The notes beneath the pieces were generated by a model, which was given only the letters and a program-made list of their open reading frames with translations, was not told the origin of the DNA and searched no databases. A program made the translations under genes and the position numbers. From NCBI GenBank assembly GCA_964654285.1, contig CAZZJC010000004.1:107128-171127 (forward strand): a stretch of DNA of 64,000 nucleotides, in the 5' to 3' direction. This document shows positions 62,810 through 64,000 of the stretch, one piece after another (within the stretch, counting starts at the first letter, position 1; every line of letters starts with the position of its first letter). The DNA is from BJHQ01 sp964654285. Its GTDB lineage: Bacteria; Planctomycetota; UBA11346.

Positions 62810-63933
62810 GGTGCTGGCCTTGTAATATATGTAGATGCGTCCTTTTTAATTTTTTCCAATGATACCCTTGAAGATGATTTCATTTCTTCATAATTAGAAC
62901 CGGTAAAAAACACATCGCTAAAAGACCATTTAACCATTTTGTAATTTTGATCAATACGCGCCTCTTCGCTTTTATCATAATTTGGATTATCCATTTTCTT
63001 GGGCGGTCCTCCATGAATTGATCGATATTTAGTTGGAGATTGATCGTAATGTAGCCAATTTCCAGACCACCATCCCGACGATCCAAAATGATCCACCCCT
63101 GACAACCGATGATCTGTTACTTTATTGTCTAAACCGATCGTATTATCAGGAAGCCCAAAACCTCCGATTCCGCCCTTGTAGCTTGCCGTTCCATCTGAGG
63201 AAGACCAAAGATTCGAAATATGACCGGCGTTCTTTATCGCAATTGGCCAATTAGTGTTAGAACTTCTCTCTTCTACGGTTTCTTTATCCATTGGCGATCC
63301 CATAAATATAACATTATCAACGACCATTCCATCTTGTAGAGCAGCCAATGTAATTAAAGTGCCTTGGCTATGCGCGACAATATTAATTTTCTCTTTTGAT
63401 AAACTCGGGTCAGATGCTATTAATGCACGAAGTTCACGAACTGTATTTTTCAATTTATCTACTCCCTGCCACTGTTGACCACTCATTCCCGATGTATACC
63501 AACCAGATCTATCATTCGAGCGAGTTCCTATATTATCACTGGCATTTGTTGTTGGGTTTTCAAATTTGTCGCCATTTGATATTTGAGCGGCCGTGGGGGA
63601 CCATGCCCAAGTAAAGTCTATTACTGACTCCTCCTTTAATCCGTTAGACCAATTCCTATTATCAAATTCCTTCCGCAAAGCGGTTCTTAAAGATTCATAA
63701 CCAATGTGATCACTGTTTACGCCATGAACATATATGGTAAATAGCCCCGTCGGATCGCTCCGATTCACCGGATCCCCCCCACAATAGGCATGCCATCCAA
63801 CCCCTGCGGATGGGATATGCCCCCGAGCCACGATCAAAAAATAAGCGCCCGATGGCGGACCATGGGCGCGAGTGGCGATGAGGTAGACCTGGAAGACGAG
63901 CGGTTTGGGAGCTTCCGAGGGCTGAATTGTCAC
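62806..63933 (-). CDS. Orphan Rhs C-terminal tip with alpha/beta-hydrolase (lipase-like) toxin domain
   Basis: Near residue 49 the 375-residue product has YCGGDPVNRSDPTGLF, the conserved end of an Rhs/YD-repeat core. The region after it is an alpha/beta-hydrolase-like domain: an oxyanion-type YVHGVNSD and a nucleophile elbow NIVAHSQGTLI (Ser 189). The expected repeat core before residue 40 is replaced by unrelated sequence, with an in-frame stop at 63997, so the gene is a truncated or displaced tip. GC is much lower than the flanks. Start codon GTG is uncertain. Confidence 0.65.
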   Translation of the reverse strand: MTIQPSEAPKPLVFQVYLIATRAHGPPSGAYFLIVARGHIPSAGVGWHAYCGGDPVNRSDPTGLFTIYVHGVNSDHIGYESLRTALRKEFDNRNWSNGLKEESVIDFTWAWSPTAAQISNGDKFENPTTNASDNIGTRSNDRSGWYTSGMSGQQWQGVDKLKNTVRELRALIASDPSLSKEKINIVAHSQGTLITLAALQDGMVVDNVIFMGSPMDKETVEERSSNTNWPIAIKNAGHISNLWSSSDGTASYKGGIGGFGLPDNTIGLDNKVTDHRLSGVDHFGSSGWWSGNWLHYDQSPTKYRSIHGGPPKKMDNPNYDKSEEARIDQNYKMVKWSFSDVFFTGSNYEEMKSSSRVSLEKIKKDASTYITRPAP

Positions 63934-64000
63934 CTCGGGAGGTGGCGAGCAATGGCATTCAGTTAGGCCCGTTATTCCTGAATCGTCCGTGTGGCATCAA

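Overview
This is a very GC-rich, densely packed bacterial chromosome segment with about 55 protein genes on both strands, two tRNAs and no rRNA. Many genes overlap by the 4-base ATGA/GTGA arrangement that points to translational coupling. The lineage is inferred only. Features seen mostly in the PVC group suggest a free-living planctomycete-like bacterium: an ECF sigma factor fused to a PQQ-type propeller, a TPR protein ending in RNA-polymerase alpha C-terminal domains, HEAT-VWA secreted proteins, a GYF-RDD membrane protein, a hopene-cyclase-like enzyme and several AraC-controlled sugar genes. LolA, a TraF-like barrel and a lipoprotein indicate an outer membrane.

Left third (1-18.6 kb). Housekeeping genes come first: a PfkB kinase, an S4 protein, trpBA, tatC and proB. 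Two coupled diguanylate cyclases follow. An AraC regulator is divergent from a class III aminotransferase/Gfo-Idh-MocA pair. Then come a large secreted PQQ-propeller protein with a coupled leader peptide, an MGDG-synthase-like glycosyltransferase and a DUF790 nuclease-like protein. A ~150-bp inverted-repeat element lies between the last two.

Middle (18.7-47.9 kb). This part holds the GYF-RDD protein, the sigma-PQQ fusion, a squalene/hopene cyclase homologue, and a nitrite-ammonification operon (nrfHA plus resB/ccsA) preceded by an FNR-type palindrome. pyrD, a degenerate CheR/CheD pair, ppk2 and the TPR-alphaCTD gene follow. An AraC-linked sugar cluster (Gfo/Idh, FG-GAP, GH4, araA) leads to three coupled HEAT-VWA paralogues and nadD.

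Right third (47.9-64 kb). A second, perfect copy of the inverted-repeat element is followed by another AraC regulator. A PQQ gene has lost its 3' end at a junction with the 5' half of a group IIC intron, which sits just behind the terminator of a tRNA-Val/tRNA-Asp unit. Core metabolism then resumes: an LPP20-like lipoprotein, manA, hemH, lolA-pyrC, a TraF-like barrel, bshC and aroDE. The window ends in a low-GC island with a truncated formylglycine-generating-enzyme gene, a strong terminator hairpin, and a probable Rhs-tip toxin (alpha/beta-hydrolase) overlapping a small membrane immunity protein.

The most distinctive items are the orphan Rhs toxin/immunity pair, the paired inverted-repeat elements, the group IIC intron fragment fused to a broken gene, the HEAT-VWA triplet whose third member lost its metal site, the CheR/CheD pair lacking catalytic residues, and the signalling fusions.
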